Assembly (NCBI RefSeq): GCF_900105025.1
Contig: NZ_LT629759.1
Location: 930,001-994,000, forward strand
Direction of reading: 5' to 3'
Length of the DNA: 64,000 bases
Origin: Parafannyhessea umbonata
GTDB taxonomy: Bacteria; Actinomycetota; Coriobacteriia; Coriobacteriales; Atopobiaceae
The notes below the pieces were generated by a model. It did no database searches and was not told the DNA's origin. It saw nothing but the letters and a program-made list of their open reading frames with translations. The position numbers were made by a program, and so were the translations under genes. This document shows, one piece after another, positions 25,170-34,795 of this stretch (positions are counted from its first letter, which is position 1; every line of letters begins with the position of its first letter).

Positions 25170-25553
25170 CTACACGTCCTTCGTGGCGATCACGTCCACG
25201 CCCGTGCCGCAGACGTCCGCAAGCACCACGTCGCCAATGTGCACCGGCGCCGCCATGCTCACGTCCGAAAGCGCGCGCACAACGTCCAGCACCTTCGCCT
25301 TCGGCACGTCGCCCGCGGTCTTGACCGATACCATGCGCGCAACGTCAGACCCACTCACGGGCACCACCGTCGTCACCACGCGCGTGGGGTCCGTCACCTC
25401 CTTGCGGACGTACGCGTCTCCGCGCGGACAGCCGTTGCCCGCGACGGACGTGACCTGGCCGCCTTCCAGCGTCACCGTCACCTGGCAGCCCTTGGGGCAG
25501 CGTATGCACGTGAGCGTGACGTCGCATGCGGCGCCTCTCGTTTCCTGCGACAT
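25170..25553 (-). CDS. DUF1667 redox-associated protein
   Basis: A 127-residue protein; ATG 25553 lies nine bases after GGAGG. CIRCPKGCQVTV at residues 16-27 and CPRGDAYVRKEVTDPTRVVTTVVPV match DUF1667, a cysteine-rich family encoded beside glycerol-3-phosphate-dehydrogenase-like flavoproteins. The cysteines may bind a metal or Fe-S cluster. It is the third gene of the flavoprotein operon, overlapping nothing but only one base from the previous stop. Confidence 0.8.
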   Translation of the reverse strand: MSQETRGAACDVTLTCIRCPKGCQVTVTLEGGQVTSVAGNGCPRGDAYVRKEVTDPTRVVTTVVPVSGSDVARMVSVKTAGDVPKAKVLDVVRALSDVSMAAPVHIGDVVLADVCGTGVDVIATKDV

Positions 25554-25554
25554 G

Positions 25555-26940
25555 CTACTCATCCTCCAGCAGAACGCGGACGGCATCCCCGGGGCGAGCG
25601 TCCGCAAGGTCGGCCCGCCTCAGCGTAACCTCCTGCATCTCGCCCGGTGCCATCACGGGCTTGCGACGGTGCGACACGCGACGATCTCCCACGTAGACGG
25701 ACACGTAGCGGTCCTGGTAGACCGCGCCCACGCGAAAACGCAGCTTCATCGCATCCGCCATGCGCCCGGGCGAGACAAACGAGGGCACGGTGTAGCGCAC
25801 CCCGCCCGTGGCCTCTATGGGAAGCTCGGTCGCGGCGGCGGGGTCGTCCTTCTCGCCCGCGCCCTCTTGCACGTAGCGCGCGGCGCACGCACCGGCGTGC
25901 GCGGACTCCTCGCTCACGTAATCCACCAGGTCGTGCACGTGCAGAACGTTGCCGCAGGCAAACACGCCCGGAACGCTGGTCATGAGCTGGTCGTTCACGT
26001 ACGCGCCGCGCGTGACGGGGTTTATGCGCACGCCGGCCTGTCGGCTGAGCTCGTTTTCCGGCAGCAGCCCCACGGAGAGCAGCAGCGTGTCGCACGGGTA
26101 GCGCACCTCCGTGCCGGGTATGGGGCGCAGGTGCTCGTCCACCTTGGCGATGGTGACGGCCTCTACGCGGCGCTCGCCCTCCACGTTCACCACGGTGTGC
26201 GAGAGCTTGAGCGGTATGCCAAAGTCGTCCAGGCACTGCACGATGTTGCGCTTGAGGCCGCCGGAGTACGGCATGAGCTCCGCCACGCATGCCACGTGCG
26301 CTCCCTCGAGCGTGAGCCTGCGCGCCATGATGAGCCCTATGTCACCGGAGCCCAGGATCACGACCTCACGCCCCGGCAGCAGGCCGTCGATGTTTACCAG
26401 ACGCTGCGCCGTGCCGGCCGTGTACACGCCGGCCGGGCGCGTGCCGCAGATGTCCAGCGCGCCGCGCGGCCGCTCGCGGCAGCCCATCGCAAGCACCACG
26501 GCCCTCGCGCGCACGCGGAAGATGCCGCGCTCCGCGCTGACGGCCGTCACCACGCGCTCCGGGGACACGTCCAGCACCGTGGTCCTCAGCATGCGCTCGA
26601 TGTTGCGCTCGCGCGCCCGTGCCACATAGCGGGCCGCGTACTCCGGGCCCGTGAGCTCCTCCTTGAACGTGTGGAGGCCAAAGCCGTTGTGGATGCACTG
26701 GTTGAGGATGCCGCCCAGCTGCGGCTCGCGCTCAAGCACCAGCACGGACTCGACGCCGGCGTCGTGCGCGGCAATGGCGGCGGCAAGGCCTGCGGAGCCC
26801 CCGCCCACGACCACGATGTCGCGCGCCAGCTCTGGCACGGCATCGGCCGCGGCGGCGTTCTTCTCGCCCACGCTGTCCTTTGCGCCGGTCATGGCACCCG
26901 CAGTTGTGCTAGTCATGGCACTCGCTGTTGTGCTAGTCAT
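25555..26940 (-). CDS. NAD(P)/FAD-dependent oxidoreductase (partner of the GlpA-like protein)
   Basis: A 461-residue pyridine-nucleotide-disulfide-type flavoprotein: FAD site [22 protein letters not shown] near residue 42, NAD site [24 protein letters not shown], and a late FAD motif [23 protein letters not shown]. In operons with a GlpA-like oxidase and DUF1667 it is thought to pass electrons onward. The first ~40 residues are an unstructured Thr/Ala/Ser tail made by a 24-bp duplication that includes the start codon. The gene overlaps the previous one by 8 bases. Confidence 0.85.
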   Translation of the reverse strand: MTSTTASAMTSTTAGAMTGAKDSVGEKNAAAADAVPELARDIVVVGGGSAGLAAAIAAHDAGVESVLVLEREPQLGGILNQCIHNGFGLHTFKEELTGPEYAARYVARARERNIERMLRTTVLDVSPERVVTAVSAERGIFRVRARAVVLAMGCRERPRGALDICGTRPAGVYTAGTAQRLVNIDGLLPGREVVILGSGDIGLIMARRLTLEGAHVACVAELMPYSGGLKRNIVQCLDDFGIPLKLSHTVVNVEGERRVEAVTIAKVDEHLRPIPGTEVRYPCDTLLLSVGLLPENELSRQAGVRINPVTRGAYVNDQLMTSVPGVFACGNVLHVHDLVDYVSEESAHAGACAARYVQEGAGEKDDPAAATELPIEATGGVRYTVPSFVSPGRMADAMKLRFRVGAVYQDRYVSVYVGDRRVSHRRKPVMAPGEMQEVTLRRADLADARPGDAVRVLLEDE

Positions 26941-28420
26941 GGCGCTTGCCTCCCTCCGCCTGCTTGTCGTGGCCCACGACCATGCGCGAGCCCGGCCCGC
27001 ACTTCGTGACGTCCTCCATGGCGAGGCCGTCGACCTCCTCGGCCAGGATCTCCATGATGCGCGGCGTGCAGAACCCCGCCTGGCAGCGGCCCATGCACGC
27101 GCCGGTGCGGTGCTTCACGCCGTCGAGCGAGCGCGCTCCCGGCACGCGGCGGCAGGCGTCGCGGATCTGCGCCTCGCTCACGCGGCAGCAGCGGCACACG
27201 ATGGTGCCGTATGCCGGGTCGCGCTCTATCAGGCGCTCCCACTCTGCCTGGCTTATGCGCTTCAGATCGGGGATGGGGCGACGGCGCGGCTCGAACGACT
27301 GGTTGCGCGGCAGGCCCAGGATCTCGTTTGCCTGCGCGGCCACCATGCGACCGATGGCGGGGCACGCGGTGAGTCCGGGGCTCTCGATGCCGGCGCAATC
27401 CAGAAATCCCGGCGCACCGGCAACGGGGCCAATGATGAACTCGTGCCCCGGCTGGTGCGCGCGCAGGCCGGAGAACGACGTGATGGTCTCGCGGAACGGG
27501 ATGTCCTTCACCGTGAGCGCGCTCTTGCGGCGCACGGTCTTGAGCCCCTCCGGCGTGGTCTGGGTGCCGCGCTTGTCCTCGATGTCGTCTGCGGTGGGCC
27601 CCACCAGCAGGTTTCCGTGGACCGTTGGCGTCACGAGCACGCCCTTGCCCATCTTGGTGGGCAACATGAACACGGTGTGGCGCACGTGGGAGCCGGCCGT
27701 GGTGTCCAAGAGCTCGTACTCGCCGCGGCGCGGGGTGATCGTGAGCGTGTCCGCGCTCACCATGTTGTGAATCTGGTCCGCGTACACGCCGGCCGCGTTT
27801 ATGACAACGCGCGAGAAGAACGTGGCGTTTCCGGCCGTCACCTTCCAGCCGGGCGCGCCGCCGTCAAGCGTCGCGGGCCCAACCGCCGTGACCCGCGCGT
27901 TGAAGCGGAAGCGCACGCCGTTTGTGGCCGCGCTTTCCGCCAGCGCGGCCGTGAGCGCAAACGGGTCGCAGATGCCGGCCGTGGGCGCCCACAGCGCCGC
28001 GACGGCCCCGTCCGCGATGTTTGGCTCCATCCGCACGAGCTCCTCGCGCCCCACGATGCGAAGCTCCGGCACGCCGTTTGCGCGGCCGCGCTCGAGCAGC
28101 GCCTCGAGCGCTGGCATGTCCTCCTGACGCGTGCACACCACGAGCGAGCCTATGCGGTCGAACGCAAAGCCCAGCTCGCGTGCGAGCTGCGGAAACAGGG
28201 CGTTGCCCTCCACGTTGAGCTTCGCCATGAGCGTGCCGGTCTTCGCGTCGAAGCCGGCGTGCACGATGGCGGAGTTTGCCTTCGACGTGCCGGCGCACAC
28301 GTCGTCCTCCGCCTCGAGCACAAGAAAGCGCCCGTCCAGGCGGCTGAGCTCGCGGGCTATGGAGCACCCGCTCACGCCGGCGCCTATCACGAGCGCGTCA
28401 TATATTGTGGTACCGTCCAT
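26933..28420 (-). CDS. FAD-dependent glycerol-3-phosphate dehydrogenase/oxidase-like protein (GlpA-like)
   Basis: A 495-residue protein from ATG 28420 (GGAGGGACC upstream). The N-terminal DAO domain has [22 protein letters not shown] and [12 protein letters not shown]; the C-terminus is a bacterioferritin-ferredoxin-type [2Fe-2S] domain ([12 protein letters not shown] ... [12 protein letters not shown]). This domain pair is found in anaerobic-type glycerol-3-phosphate dehydrogenases and related 2-hydroxyglutarate oxidases. First gene of a three-gene operon; the exact substrate is not certain. Confidence 0.83.
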   Translation of the reverse strand: MDGTTIYDALVIGAGVSGCSIARELSRLDGRFLVLEAEDDVCAGTSKANSAIVHAGFDAKTGTLMAKLNVEGNALFPQLARELGFAFDRIGSLVVCTRQEDMPALEALLERGRANGVPELRIVGREELVRMEPNIADGAVAALWAPTAGICDPFALTAALAESAATNGVRFRFNARVTAVGPATLDGGAPGWKVTAGNATFFSRVVINAAGVYADQIHNMVSADTLTITPRRGEYELLDTTAGSHVRHTVFMLPTKMGKGVLVTPTVHGNLLVGPTADDIEDKRGTQTTPEGLKTVRRKSALTVKDIPFRETITSFSGLRAHQPGHEFIIGPVAGAPGFLDCAGIESPGLTACPAIGRMVAAQANEILGLPRNQSFEPRRRPIPDLKRISQAEWERLIERDPAYGTIVCRCCRVSEAQIRDACRRVPGARSLDGVKHRTGACMGRCQAGFCTPRIMEILAEEVDGLAMEDVTKCGPGSRMVVGHDKQAEGGKRHD

Positions 28421-28508
28421 CGGTCCCTCCGTCTCGCAGTGGCCACCGGGGCACGCCCGGCGTTCCATATGCTAGTTGCGGGACGGAAGGTGGCGCCGCA
28501 TGCCTCGG

Positions 28509-30362
28509 TTAGCGGGCGAACTGGCTCTGGTAGAGGTCGCGATAGAACCCGCCGGCGGCCAGCAGCTCGTCGTGCGTGCCCTTCTCCACCACGCGGCCGT
28601 CGCGCATGACGATGATGCAGTCCGCGTTGCGCACGGTCGAGAGCCTGTGTGCGACCACAAGCGACGTGCGGCCTTCCATCATGCGGTCGAACGCGTCCTG
28701 CACCTGCAGCTCCGTGCGGGTGTCGATGGAGCTCGTGGCCTCGTCGAGCAAGAGCACCGCCGGGTCGCACATCATGACGCGGGCTATGCACAGCAGCTGG
28801 CGCTGCCCCTGCGAAAGGGCGCCTCCGCCCTCGCCCACCAGCGTCTGGTAGCCCTGGGGCAGCTGCATGATGAACTTGTGCGCGTGGGCGCGTCTTGCCG
28901 CGGCGACCACCTGCTCGTCCGTGGCGCCCGGCACGCCGTAGGCGATGTTGTCGCGCACCGTGCCCTCGAACAGCCACGTCTCTTGCAGCACCATGCCGAA
29001 CGCGGAGCGCAGGCTCTGCCGCGTGAGGCCGCGCGTGTCCGCGCCGTCGAGCGTGATGGTGCCGCCGTCCACGTCGTAGAATCGCAGCAGCAGATTGATG
29101 AGCGTCGTCTTGCCGCAGCCGGTGGGGCCCACCAGCGCAAAGCGCTTGCCGGCCGGCACGTGGATGCACACGTCCTGAAGAAGCGGGCGGTCCTTCGTGT
29201 ACGAGAAGCACACGTGGTCCATCTCGAGCTCGCCACGCGGCGCCGGAAGCGCCTTCGCGGTTGGGGCGTCGGGCTCCTCCTCCACGGCGTCCATGAGCGC
29301 GAGCAGGCGCCGCGCGGAGGCGAACGCGGTCTGTACCTGCGTCACGACGGCGGAAATCTCGTTGAACGGCTTCATGTACTGGTTTGCGTACGAGAGGAAG
29401 CTCTGCACCTGGCCCACGGTAAGCGGCGTGGGCCAGCCAGATATGACGCTCGCGCAACCGGCGATCGCGACCGCGGCGTACGTGATGTTGTTCACGAGCC
29501 TGGTGGACGGGTTGCTGAGGCTGCTTATGAACTGCGCACGCACGCCCTTCTCGTACAGCCGGGAGTTTACGCGGCCAAACGTGGCAACGTCTGCCGGCGC
29601 GTGCGCAAACGCCGTCACGAGCTTCTGGTTGCCGATGACCTCCTCCGCGAATCCGCCGAGCTCGCCCTGGAGCGCCTGCTGCGCCGCGAACGACGCCGCG
29701 GACTTGCGCGTTATGATGCCTGCCGCCAGCACGGAGAGCGGCGTGAGCAGGATGACCACGAGCGCGACGGACACGGAGATGGAAAGCATGAACGCGATTG
29801 TGCCCACGATGGTGGCAACGCCGTTGAACAGCTGCGTGAAGCCCTGCAGCAGGCCGTCGCTCACCTGGTCCACGTCGTTTATCACGCGGGACAGAAGGTC
29901 GCCGTGGGAGTGCGAGTCCACGAACGAGAGCGGCAGGCGCTCGAGCTTGCCGTATGCGTCCACGCGCAGGTCGCGCGCCGTGTTGTACGAGAGGCGGTTC
30001 GTGCAGTAGCCCTGCACCCACTGGCACGCGCCCGCGGCGGCCACCACAGAGGCGAGCCTTTGCAGGATGGGCGCGAGGCGCGCGAAGTCCACGCGGCCGG
30101 CGGCGACCATGCAGTCGATGGCGTTGCCTATGAGCACCGGAACGTACAGCTGCAGCACGACGGACGCGGCAGCCGTCAAGAACGCCACCACCAGAAGCGG
30201 CAGGTGCGGCCCCACGTAGCGCATGACGCGGCGCAGCACCGTGCCCACGCCGTAGCCGGTGACGTCCATCTCCTGGTTGGGACCTTCCCCCGCGCCCGCG
30301 TTGCCGCGGACCGTGGATATGGTTGCGGCGGCAGATCCGCCGGCTGCATACGGATTTGCCAT
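28509..30362 (-). CDS. ABC exporter half-transporter (catalytic-site subunit)
   Basis: A 617-residue fused membrane-ATPase protein. An unstructured N-terminus is followed by six membrane helices and an ATPase with VGPTGCGKTTLI (Walker A), LSQGQRQLL (signature) and AVLLLDEATSSID (canonical Walker B with Glu). Its ATG overlaps the stop of the preceding half-transporter (TAATG), so the two form a heterodimer of the BmrCD/TM287-288 type. Likely an exporter of drugs, lipids or peptides. Confidence 0.88.
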   Translation of the reverse strand: MANPYAAGGSAAATISTVRGNAGAGEGPNQEMDVTGYGVGTVLRRVMRYVGPHLPLLVVAFLTAAASVVLQLYVPVLIGNAIDCMVAAGRVDFARLAPILQRLASVVAAAGACQWVQGYCTNRLSYNTARDLRVDAYGKLERLPLSFVDSHSHGDLLSRVINDVDQVSDGLLQGFTQLFNGVATIVGTIAFMLSISVSVALVVILLTPLSVLAAGIITRKSAASFAAQQALQGELGGFAEEVIGNQKLVTAFAHAPADVATFGRVNSRLYEKGVRAQFISSLSNPSTRLVNNITYAAVAIAGCASVISGWPTPLTVGQVQSFLSYANQYMKPFNEISAVVTQVQTAFASARRLLALMDAVEEEPDAPTAKALPAPRGELEMDHVCFSYTKDRPLLQDVCIHVPAGKRFALVGPTGCGKTTLINLLLRFYDVDGGTITLDGADTRGLTRQSLRSAFGMVLQETWLFEGTVRDNIAYGVPGATDEQVVAAARRAHAHKFIMQLPQGYQTLVGEGGGALSQGQRQLLCIARVMMCDPAVLLLDEATSSIDTRTELQVQDAFDRMMEGRTSLVVAHRLSTVRNADCIIVMRDGRVVEKGTHDELLAAGGFYRDLYQSQFAR

Positions 30363-32104
30363 TATGCGGACACCTCCTCCGGCGAGAGCTGCGACAGGCA
30401 GATCTCGCGGTACAGCGCGCACGTGCGCAGCAGCTCCGCGTGCGTGCCGATGCCGGCCACGTGGCCGTGGTCGAGCACGAGCACCTTCGTGGCACCCATA
30501 ACCGCGCTCACGCGCTGAGAAACGACGACGCTCGTCGTCGTGCCCGAAAGCGAGGCCAGGGCCTGCCTCAGGCGCGCGTCCGTCGCGAAGTCGAGTGCGG
30601 AGGCGGAGTCGTCCAGCACCACAATGCGCGGCGACCCCACGAGGGCACGCGCGATGGTGAGGCGCTGGCGCTGGCCGCCGCTGAAGTTCTTGCCGTCGGC
30701 CTCAACCGGCTCGTCGAGTCCCGCCGGCTTCGCCCTCACGAAGTCGTCCGCCTGAGCAAGAGCGAGAGCGTCCCACAGCTCCTCGTCCGTCGCGTCAGGC
30801 TTTCTCCACGTCAGGTTCGAGCGGACCGTCCCCGTCATGAGCGATGCCCGCTGCGGCACGATGGCCACGGTGGAGCGCAGCTGGTCCAGCGGCCACTCGC
30901 GCACGTCGCGCCCGAGCACGCTCACACTGCCGGACGTGGTGTCGTACAGGCGCGGCAGAAGCTGCGCCAGCGTCGACTTGCCCGAGCCCGTGCCGCCTAT
31001 GACGCCCAGGGTCTCCCCCTCGCGCACGTCAAGCGTCACGTGCGCGAGCGCCGGCTGCGAGGAGCCCGCATAGCAGAACGTGGCGTCCCTCATGCCCACG
31101 GCCGGCGCAGCTCCGCGGGCGGGGAGCCTCACGTCGTCCGTCGCCGTCTGCGCAAGGGCCGGCCTCGCGTCCAGCACCTCCATGATGCGCTGCGCTGAGG
31201 CCGACCCGCGCGTGAACGTGACCACGAGGTTCGCCACGTATGCCACGGCCAGAAGCGTCTGCGTCATGTAGTTGACGAACGCCATGACCTCCCCCTGCGT
31301 TAGGTCGCCCGCGCTCACGCGAAACGCGCCGCTCCACAGGATGGCGACCACGCCGGCGTTCAGCACCACGAACGTGGCCGGGCTCAGAAGCGCCGTCAGC
31401 CTGCCCGCGGCCACGGCCGTGGCGGCCTGGTCGTTCGCGGCACGGCTAAAGCGGTCAAACTCGTCCTTCTCGCGACGGAACGCGCGTATGACGCGCACGC
31501 CGGAAAGCGACTCGCGCGTGATGAGGCTCACGCGGTCAAGGCGCGTCTGCATCTGCCGGAAGTACGGCACGGCGCGCGACATCACGAACCAGAACACGAG
31601 CGCGATGAGCGGCGTGCACAGAAGGAAGATGCAGCCTAGGCGGACGTCGATCAGAAGCGCGGCCACCATGGAGCCCACGGCCAGAAGCGGCCAGCGTATG
31701 AGCTGGCGGATGCCCAGGGCGATCGCCACCTGCACCTGGTTCACGTCGTTCGTGATGCGCGTGGTAAGGGACGGCGTGCCAAAGCGGTCCACGTCCTCGG
31801 CGGAGAGCTCCATCGTCTTGCGGAAGAGCGCGTCGCGCAGGTCCGTGCCCATGCCCTGCGACACCAGGGCCGCCATCCTCTGGCACACCAGCGTGAAGCA
31901 ATAGCCCACGCACGAGAGGCACACCAAAAGCGCGCCCATCCTCAGCACGTAGCGCGCGTCGTGGCGCGCGACGCCCACGTCTATCATGCGCGCCACGATC
32001 ATGGGCGTCATGAGGTCGAACACGACCTCCACCACCTTGACCGTCATGCCCACGGTCACGCGCCCGCGGTATCCCCGCAGGTACTTGCTCAGCAGCTCCC
32101 GCAA
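30362..32104 (-). CDS. ABC exporter half-transporter (degenerate-site subunit)
   Basis: A 580-residue partner of the next gene. It has six membrane helices and an ATPase with IGGTGSGKSTL, FSGGQRQRL and IVVLDDSASALD. The catalytic Glu after Walker B is Asp here, typical of the degenerate nucleotide site in heterodimeric exporters. Start ATG 32104 lies 18 bp after the ABC-F gene. Confidence 0.88.
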   Translation of the reverse strand: MRELLSKYLRGYRGRVTVGMTVKVVEVVFDLMTPMIVARMIDVGVARHDARYVLRMGALLVCLSCVGYCFTLVCQRMAALVSQGMGTDLRDALFRKTMELSAEDVDRFGTPSLTTRITNDVNQVQVAIALGIRQLIRWPLLAVGSMVAALLIDVRLGCIFLLCTPLIALVFWFVMSRAVPYFRQMQTRLDRVSLITRESLSGVRVIRAFRREKDEFDRFSRAANDQAATAVAAGRLTALLSPATFVVLNAGVVAILWSGAFRVSAGDLTQGEVMAFVNYMTQTLLAVAYVANLVVTFTRGSASAQRIMEVLDARPALAQTATDDVRLPARGAAPAVGMRDATFCYAGSSQPALAHVTLDVREGETLGVIGGTGSGKSTLAQLLPRLYDTTSGSVSVLGRDVREWPLDQLRSTVAIVPQRASLMTGTVRSNLTWRKPDATDEELWDALALAQADDFVRAKPAGLDEPVEADGKNFSGGQRQRLTIARALVGSPRIVVLDDSASALDFATDARLRQALASLSGTTTSVVVSQRVSAVMGATKVLVLDHGHVAGIGTHAELLRTCALYREICLSQLSPEEVSA

Positions 32105-32122
32105 AACGACTCCCCTTTGCGG

Positions 32123-33943
32123 CTAGTCCAGGCCCAGCCGGTCCGAAAGCTCTATCCACTCCGTCTCGAGCTCGTCCACCTGCGCCTCCACCTCGTCTAT
32201 CTGGGCCTGCGCGTCCATGAGGCCCTGGTAGTCCGATGCGTCAAGCCCCGCCATGCGCGCACGCAGCCGCTCCGGCTCGCCCTCGAGCTTCTGCAGCTTG
32301 CGCGCCACGGCGTCGTAGCGCTTCTTCAGCTCGCGGCGCTCGGCGTTGGAAAGGCCCGTCGGCGCCTGGCCGGCGTCCTTCTCGCCCTGCGCATCCACGT
32401 TAGGCGTAGCGGCACCGCTTGTCGAATTCGACTTTTGTATGCTGCCATCCAAAAGCGATAGGTATTCGTCCACGCCGCCCGGCACATGGCGCACGTGGCC
32501 GTCTATCAGGGCAAACTGGTCGTCCGTCACGCGCTCCATCAGGTAGCGGTCGTGGCTCACCAAAATGAGCGTGCCCGGCCACGTGTCAAGGAGGTCCTCC
32601 AGCACGGCGAGCATGTCCGTGTCGAGGTCGTTTCCGGGCTCGTCCAGGATGAGCACGTTGGGCTCGCGGAGAAGGACGCACAGTATCGACAGGCGCCGCC
32701 TCTGGCCGCCGGACAGGTCCTTTATGAACGTCGGGAACTCCCTGCGCTCGAAGCCCAGGCGCTCCAGCAGCTGCTCCGGGCTCTGCGGCTTGCCGTCCAC
32801 CACGTAGTACTTCTTGAACGTGGCCAGGAGCTCCTCCACGCGCCAGTCGTCCTTCTCGCGCAGCTGGTCCAGGTGCTGCGAAAGGATGCCGAACTTCACG
32901 GACTTGCCGATCTTCACGTAGCCGGCGCTCGGCAGCATGCGGCCCGTCATCACCTTCAGGAGCGTGGACTTGCCGGCGCCGTTCTCGCCCAGGATGCCGT
33001 AGCGGTCGCCCGGCCCTATGAGCCAGTTCACGTCGCTCAGCACCTGGCGGTCGCCGTAGCCGGCGCTCACGTTCTTAAGCTCCATCACCTGCTTGCCCAG
33101 GCGGCTCACGGCAAGGCGCTTGAGCTCGGTGGTGTTGCGCAGCGGCGGGTCGTCCGCCAGAAGCGCCATCGCGGCGTCGATCCTGAACTTTGGCTTGCTC
33201 GAGCGCGCCTTCGCGCCGTGCGCGAGCCAGTTGAGCTCCTTGCGCAGGGTGTTCTGGCGGCGCTCCTCCGTCACGGCCGCCTGGCGCTGACGCTCCACGC
33301 GCTGCTGTATGTACGCGGAGTAGCCGCCCTCGAACGGGTCGATGACCCCGTCGTGCACCTCCCACATGTGCTCGCACACCTCGTCCAGAAACCAGCGGTC
33401 GTGCGTCACGACGAGAAGGGCGCCCTGCCCCTGCTGCCAGCGGTGCCTCAGGTGGCGCGCAAGCCACGTGATCGCGCCCATGTCCAGGTGGTTCGTGGGC
33501 TCGTCCATCAGGATCACGTCCCACGTGCCCACGAGCACGCGCGCCAGGTCGCAACGTCGGCGCTGCCCGCCAGAGAGCTCGCCCACCCTTGCGTGCCAGT
33601 CCACGTCGCCCAGAAGCTCGTCCACGATGGAGCGCACCTTGGGGTCGGATGCCCACACGTACTCCGGCACGTCGCCCACCACGGCGTGCTCCACCGTGTC
33701 CGCGTCGTCGAGCGCGTCGTCCTGGGCAAGCATGCCAACCTCGATGTTGTTTCGGTACGTCACCTTGCCAGAGTCCGGCTCCAGGCGCTTCGCCACCAGC
33801 TCCAGAAGCGTCGACTTTCCGTCGCCGTTCCTGCCGACGATGCCTATGCGCTCGCCCTCGTTGATGCCTATGGTCTGGTCGCGCAGCACCTGCTTGCCCG
33901 GCCACTCCATGCTCAGGTGCTCGCAGCCAATAAGAATTCCCAA
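32123..33943 (-). CDS. ABC-F family ATPase, Uup-like
   Basis: A 606-residue protein without membrane helices and with two ATPase domains: IVGRNGDGKSTLL / LSGGQRRRCDLAR / [12 protein letters not shown] and [13 protein letters not shown] / LSGGQRRRLSIL / VLILDEPGNDLD. A coiled-coil C-terminal domain follows, as in Uup. ABC-F proteins act on the ribosome. A TTG start at 33943 is chosen because GGAGGAATAGC precedes it and it lies 2 bp after nfo. The linker before the coiled coil contains GEKDA, one of the dispersed motif copies. Confidence 0.85.
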   Translation of the reverse strand: MGILIGCEHLSMEWPGKQVLRDQTIGINEGERIGIVGRNGDGKSTLLELVAKRLEPDSGKVTYRNNIEVGMLAQDDALDDADTVEHAVVGDVPEYVWASDPKVRSIVDELLGDVDWHARVGELSGGQRRRCDLARVLVGTWDVILMDEPTNHLDMGAITWLARHLRHRWQQGQGALLVVTHDRWFLDEVCEHMWEVHDGVIDPFEGGYSAYIQQRVERQRQAAVTEERRQNTLRKELNWLAHGAKARSSKPKFRIDAAMALLADDPPLRNTTELKRLAVSRLGKQVMELKNVSAGYGDRQVLSDVNWLIGPGDRYGILGENGAGKSTLLKVMTGRMLPSAGYVKIGKSVKFGILSQHLDQLREKDDWRVEELLATFKKYYVVDGKPQSPEQLLERLGFERREFPTFIKDLSGGQRRRLSILCVLLREPNVLILDEPGNDLDTDMLAVLEDLLDTWPGTLILVSHDRYLMERVTDDQFALIDGHVRHVPGGVDEYLSLLDGSIQKSNSTSGAATPNVDAQGEKDAGQAPTGLSNAERRELKKRYDAVARKLQKLEGEPERLRARMAGLDASDYQGLMDAQAQIDEVEAQVDELETEWIELSDRLGLD

Positions 33944-33945
33944 AG

Positions 33946-34794
33946 CTATTCCTCCACGTCCGCCGCGAGCCCACGCAGAAGCACAATCTCGCGCTTGTAC
34001 CCCGCAAGGTCGTTCGGCGTCTCCAGTATCATCGGCAGGTCGCGCGTCCTGGGGTTTCTCACCACCGCGCGGAAGGCGTCCAGGCCCAGCGTGCCCACGC
34101 CGATCTTCTCGTGGCGGTCCTTGTGCGAGCCGCGGGGGTTCTTCGAGTCGTTCAGGTGCAGCGCGCACAGCCGGTCGAGGCCGATCACGCGGTCGAACTC
34201 GTCCAGCACGCCATCCAGGTCGCCCGCCACGTCGTAGCCGGCGTCGCTCACGTGGCACGTGTCCAGGCACACGCCAAGCAGCTGGTCCTCGTGCGTGCCG
34301 TCGATGATGCGCGCCAACTCCTCGAAGCTCCGACCCACCTCCGTGCCCTTGCCGGCCATGGTCTCCAGCAGCACGCGCGTGCGCTGCCCGCGCACGAGCA
34401 CCTGGTTCAGCCCCTCGCAGATGAGCTCGATGCCGCGATCAGCCCCCTGCCTCACGTGGCTGCCGGGATGGAAGTTGTAGTAGTTGCCCGGCAGCGCCTC
34501 CATGCGCTCAAGGTCACCGGCCATGGCCTCGCGCGCAAATTCCACGGTCCTGGGCGTGGCCGAGCACAGATTCATGGTGTACGGCGCGTGCGCCACGAGC
34601 CTCCCAAAGCCGTGCGTGCCCATCAGGGCGAGAAGCGCCTCCACGTCCTTCGGGTCCAGCGCCTTCGCGCTTCCGCCCCTGGGGTTGCGCGTGAAGAACG
34701 CGAACGTGTTCGCGCCGATCTCGAGCGCCGTCCTGCCCATGGCCTCGTATCCGCCGGACGTGGACAGGTGGCAGCCGATCGTGATCGCGCCCAC
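33946..34794 (-). CDS. nfo: Endonuclease IV (AP endonuclease)
   Basis: A 282-residue TIM-barrel protein. Visible family motifs include IGCHLSTSGGYEAMG, NFHPGSHV, LLETMAGKGTEVG, GVCLDTCHVSDAGYD and HLNDSKNPRGSHKDRHEKIGVG, which carry the three-zinc ligands. It cuts DNA 5' to abasic sites in base-excision repair. The GTG at 34794 lies two bases after the coaBC stop. Confidence 0.93.
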   Translation of the reverse strand: MGAITIGCHLSTSGGYEAMGRTALEIGANTFAFFTRNPRGGSAKALDPKDVEALLALMGTHGFGRLVAHAPYTMNLCSATPRTVEFAREAMAGDLERMEALPGNYYNFHPGSHVRQGADRGIELICEGLNQVLVRGQRTRVLLETMAGKGTEVGRSFEELARIIDGTHEDQLLGVCLDTCHVSDAGYDVAGDLDGVLDEFDRVIGLDRLCALHLNDSKNPRGSHKDRHEKIGVGTLGLDAFRAVVRNPRTRDLPMILETPNDLAGYKREIVLLRGLAADVEE

Positions 34795-34795
34795 C

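Noticed and set aside
31472-32860. Additional GCGAGAAGGAC sites in the ABC exporter and ABC-F genes (near 31472 and 32849)
   Set aside because: They encode REKDE and REKDD within structured parts of the proteins and have C before the core, so they look like codon-driven coincidence.
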